Shown: one piece after another, positions 33,039 to 35,827 of the stretch
Layout of the letters: each line of letters begins with the position of its first letter
How positions within the stretch are numbered: position 1 is the stretch's first letter
Assembly: GCA_001584585.1 (NCBI GenBank)
Contig: LSYV01000013.1
Location: 1,874,686-1,910,512, forward strand
Origin: Gonium pectorale
Taxonomy: Eukaryota; Chlorophyta; Chlorophyceae; Chlamydomonadales; Volvocaceae
Length of the DNA: 35,827 nt
Direction: 5' to 3'
The notes under the pieces: generated by a model
Told to the model about the DNA's origin: nothing
The model's database searches: none
What the model saw: the letters and a program-made list of their open reading frames with translations, nothing else
Translations under genes and position numbers: made by a program

Positions 33039-33118
33039 CGAGTCCTGTCGTGCGGTTCGGTCAGCGTCGCCGCTCACAGGTCTTGTCGCGACGTCTTGTC
33101 GCGTGTGCGATCAGCTGT
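33039..33118 (-). promoter_or_regulatory. Conserved upstream block with tandem CGCGACAAGAC motif, paralogue 3
   Basis: Third instance of the shared block; the doublet core 33080-33103 begins 112 bases before the ATG. Between block and start, the gene strand reads TTTATAATAC (about 33027-33036), a possible TATA-like element not evident in copies 1 and 2. Confidence 0.55.
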
Positions 33119-34661
33119 CGTCTGTTAGTTGTGACTGAAAGCGTGCCATTGATTTTGCAAGCCCCGTTGTCAAAGGCTTTCCGTATGAAATACCACTCCC
33201 GCTAGGAGAAGGGTTCTCCTACGAATCAAAGCGGCAAGTTGTAAGTGTGGATACGGGGGCCACAAAGAACCTTGCTGCGTCCTGAATGGGGCTCCGCCTC
33301 CCAATATGCAACCGTCTGCTCCATTCCAAGGCCCCCGAGAAAATTACTTGCAACACTAGCGGTTTGGAAGTTCTCATCGGGACCGTGTCCCACCGACTCG
33401 AGTTGTGCATTGGTCCACCAGGTCCGCCCTGGGGCCTAGGCCACCCTAGGTCTCCCCTGCCCAGGACCGGGGGGTGGTTGCGTCTGCTCGTTTGCCTTCG
33501 CTCGCTTGCCTTTCTCTGTACCGCCCGCCCTCCCTACTGGAAACGTCGCGCCTTTGAGTGTTGGCGTGCCCGTACTGTTGGCGTGCCCCTACTGGCCACC
33601 CAATGGCCCCCTATGTATTTGGTCGGCCTCACTCTTTCCACTCTTTTAATAAACTCATAGAGGCCGATGCCTTCAAGTTATGTACCGAGACGCGCAACGG
33701 GTACCGCAAGACGGCATCTGTTGCATGGGTCAGTGTGGTCGCGTGAAAAGCTTGCCATTGAAGGAGTGAGGTGTGAGATTGAAGCCCGGGACGGCACGAG
33801 GCCCAGCAAATAAGTAGCGATCGGCAGCCATGAACGGCGGGCATACCTGCGTACCGCGGCGAGAACGAACGGTATAAGGGGAGACTGGTCTACCCTGGGC
33901 CCTGCTCTTCAAGCGGGTTTTGTGCGCTTCCAGCGTGCTGCAGCCCCAGGTGCTTGCTTCCTTGTGCCCGCATCAATTCAACCGTTGCCATCATCATCAC
34001 ATTGCTATACTAGCTATACTTCACGACCGCACATGCCCAGGCGCACACTCGTCAACTACATGGCCAGCAACACCTGCAGACCTGTGCACCAGTGAGTGCC
34101 ACAACCTGTCATTGCTACTCATCATGTCAAGCCTCCGTGTCTGCCTGTCACGGGCCTCAGCTGCATGCACATGTATGCACAATGGCCAGTTGACCACACC
34201 ACTTAGGGGCACGCTGTTGTCAGGTCCTTGACCTGGCCTACCTGGCGTATGTATGACCGTAGAGATGCGGTGTGGCTCCCCCATTGCAGTGTTTCACTTT
34301 TCCCAGGCTAGCCAGAGTCTCGGCCCAGCCCGCAAATGTTCCTAACTTGCTATCCATTACTATAATGCATGCGAAGCACGATGACTGCTGGATAGACGTC
34401 TCCGATGATAGTCGGTTAACGGGTTCTTAACAGCAGATCCCTGGTACGGCTCACGCCGTACGGCAGGTTCTGAATTGCAGTTCAACAATGTGATCCAGCC
34501 ACTCTTCAAGTGCACATCATGCAGTACAGGGCGCTATGCGTGGCATTCTTGAGCTGCAACTCAGGATTGGGCTTTGTGTGACGGCTTGGTGTGGAGTGAG
34601 ATCTGTTTGCCGGCGGCGCCATTGCGCACATGCTCGAAGCTAGACCCAAGCACGCAGCTTG
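33119..34661. other. Spacer with dispersed-repeat fragments
   Basis: No gene is supported. Bases 33521-33561 (CCTACTGGAAACGTCGCGCC) match 11518-11551. Bases 34245-34307 (GTATGACCGTAGAGATGCGG, CATTGCAGTGTTTCAC) match 11549-11612 and 27927-27990. In the 11.5 kb copy these two parts are adjacent; here they are about 700 bases apart. Confidence 0.55.
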
Positions 34662-34853
34662 CCAATCGGGCCCGGGGCCTTCTTGCCTCAGGCCAAATCG
34701 GGCAAAGCCCTAAGCAAATTCAACGCGGCCAATAATCAACGGCACCGGGCGGGGACCATACGGCCGTCCGCCACGGTGCGCCACCCTTATGATGACGACC
34801 CCCGCCCGGGAGGTGCGAGCATATCCTTGAATGTACGTTAGCCCGCTCACTGT
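34662..34853 (+). repeat. Dispersed repeat pair, copy b
   Basis: Partner of 28155-28345 in the same orientation. It has AATTCAACGCGGCCAATAAT where copy a has a shorter form, and lacks the T-run of copy a. Confidence 0.85.
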
Positions 34854-35827
34854 GCGCACGTATACCTGCGTCGTACAGCACTGACGCGCAGGCAGTGACT
34901 CGACTGATGGGCCTACTCGTTTTCACGGGCAGAAGTGGCTGTGCATCGCACCTTGTGGCACCAAGGGTATTAGGGTACTAGTCTTCTGACCTGGGACCGT
35001 ACATCAAACAAGGTTGGGGTTTACGCGCTACGGGGGCGGGTGGGGGGGGCCTAGCATCTAAGCCCCAATGCGCACGGGATCTAAACATGTGTACCGTGTG
35101 AGCCAGACTGCGGACCGGGGGATTTCAGGAGGGGCGAGGGCTGTGCTGAGCCTGCTGAGCTGACTAGCACACCATTGCACTTAATGGTGGCGCTTGGTGC
35201 TGGCAGCAGCTCCGCTTGTTTAAAGGCCAGGTAGTGTTCGGAACCAACAGGCACAAATGGTTTGCCCAGGGTTGGCCAAGGTCCGCCCAGGGCACGCGCG
35301 AGAGTGTGCGGGAGACAGGGAGATGGGCCCCTGACGTACATGGGCCGTACGTCTGGATTGGGCTGGCTGAGCCTGACACTATGCATCCTCGCGGTCCTGG
35401 GGATCCATGTCGTACATGTACGGCGCTGTTGATCAGGGCCGAACAGATTTCGGCCACACAAAACGTTGCAGCGTGCATATTGCCTTGCGGCAGTGGGCAG
35501 TAGGCCCAATCGCCAGTCGTTAGCTGGCTGGCGGTCGAGCAGTGTAAGAGACATGCCGCGAAGTTCACTTCTCGCCCCTCAAGCCGAGCGAAAACCACAA
35601 CAGCACCATGTATGGCCGATCAGGCGCGTCGACCTGCGTGCGATCGTCGCACCGCACCCCGCAATATGACGCCATGGGCCATGCCCAGCGCAGGGTGAAA
35701 AGCGATGTTACGGCATTATCGGCAGCCATCCACAGGGCGGCACGTCCCATGCGGCGCGTCCCCACCCTCCCCAGGGCCCCCACCAGCTCCCTCGCATGTA
35801 GCTCAGCCAGGTACCGCCTAAGGGGGC
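34854..35827. other. Right end of window, nothing assignable
   Basis: GC is intermediate. Short open frames on both strands (for example 35081-35554 minus) have no splice, domain or repeat support. I see no gene. Confidence 0.4.

Larger units (their letters stand above)
30815..33118 (-). repeat. Segmental duplication unit 3
   Basis: Third copy of the ~2.3 kb unit. Landmarks: CCATGGGTCGCC with AAGAGGCGGGACTGAAGG (about 30839), AAGCTGGCCCGG (about 30948, as in unit 1), CGCTTGGCCGCC (about 30980), AATCGGAACGTGCGGCCCC (about 31065), GCTTCACCAACATGC shared with unit 2 (about 31350), the gene, and the upstream block. It mixes features seen in only one of the other two units. Confidence 0.85.

Overview
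This is nuclear DNA from a green alga. The best fit is a volvocine or other chlamydomonadalean species: the first half is very GC-rich, genes are broken by introns of a few hundred bases with GTGCGG/GTGAGT-type donors, proteins carry long Ala/Gly/Ser-rich tracts, a plastid-import subunit (TIC56-like) is present, and TGTAA (the poly(A) signal of this lineage) lies downstream of two genes. The species cannot be fixed from the sequence. The first ~75 bases look like a remnant of a loxP-type mate-pair linker, so position 1 is probably a contig edge.

Layout. (1) 642-6545, + strand: one gene of at least eleven exons, its start missing, coding for an unrecognised alpha-helical protein with an acidic, proline-rich tail. 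(2) 9132-10674, - strand: a two-exon gene for a GYF-like protein, most likely plastid translocon component TIC56, convergent with gene 1. (3) 12759-16633, + strand, divergent from gene 2: a two-exon gene for an ~1156-residue, mostly disordered Ala/Ser-rich protein of unknown function. (4) From about 19.4 kb to the end the character changes. GC falls and dispersed repeats accumulate. Three near-identical three-exon genes (20465-21969, 24836-26320, 31499-32968, all - strand) sit in three copies of an approximately 2.3 kb duplicated unit.

The three paralogues are the main find. Each codes for a secreted or Golgi-type protein of 444-449 residues with motifs recalling the GH130-like five-bladed beta-propeller fold (GLEDAR, KNWTPF, RGGCP, IPWGSDGH). 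Exon boundaries are identical in all three, with two very short introns (66-67 and 68-94 nt). Each is preceded by a conserved block holding a tandem CGCGACAAGAC motif about 90-135 nt before the start codon. All three frames are intact, so this looks like a functional gene cluster. A 267-base N gap lies in the flank of the middle copy.

Between and beyond the paralogues are repeat families (a foldback element and several paired dispersed repeats) and one possible membrane-protein exon. No tRNA, rRNA, CRISPR array or complete autonomous transposon was recognised. All exon structures were worked out by eye from splice sites and frame continuity, without transcript evidence.
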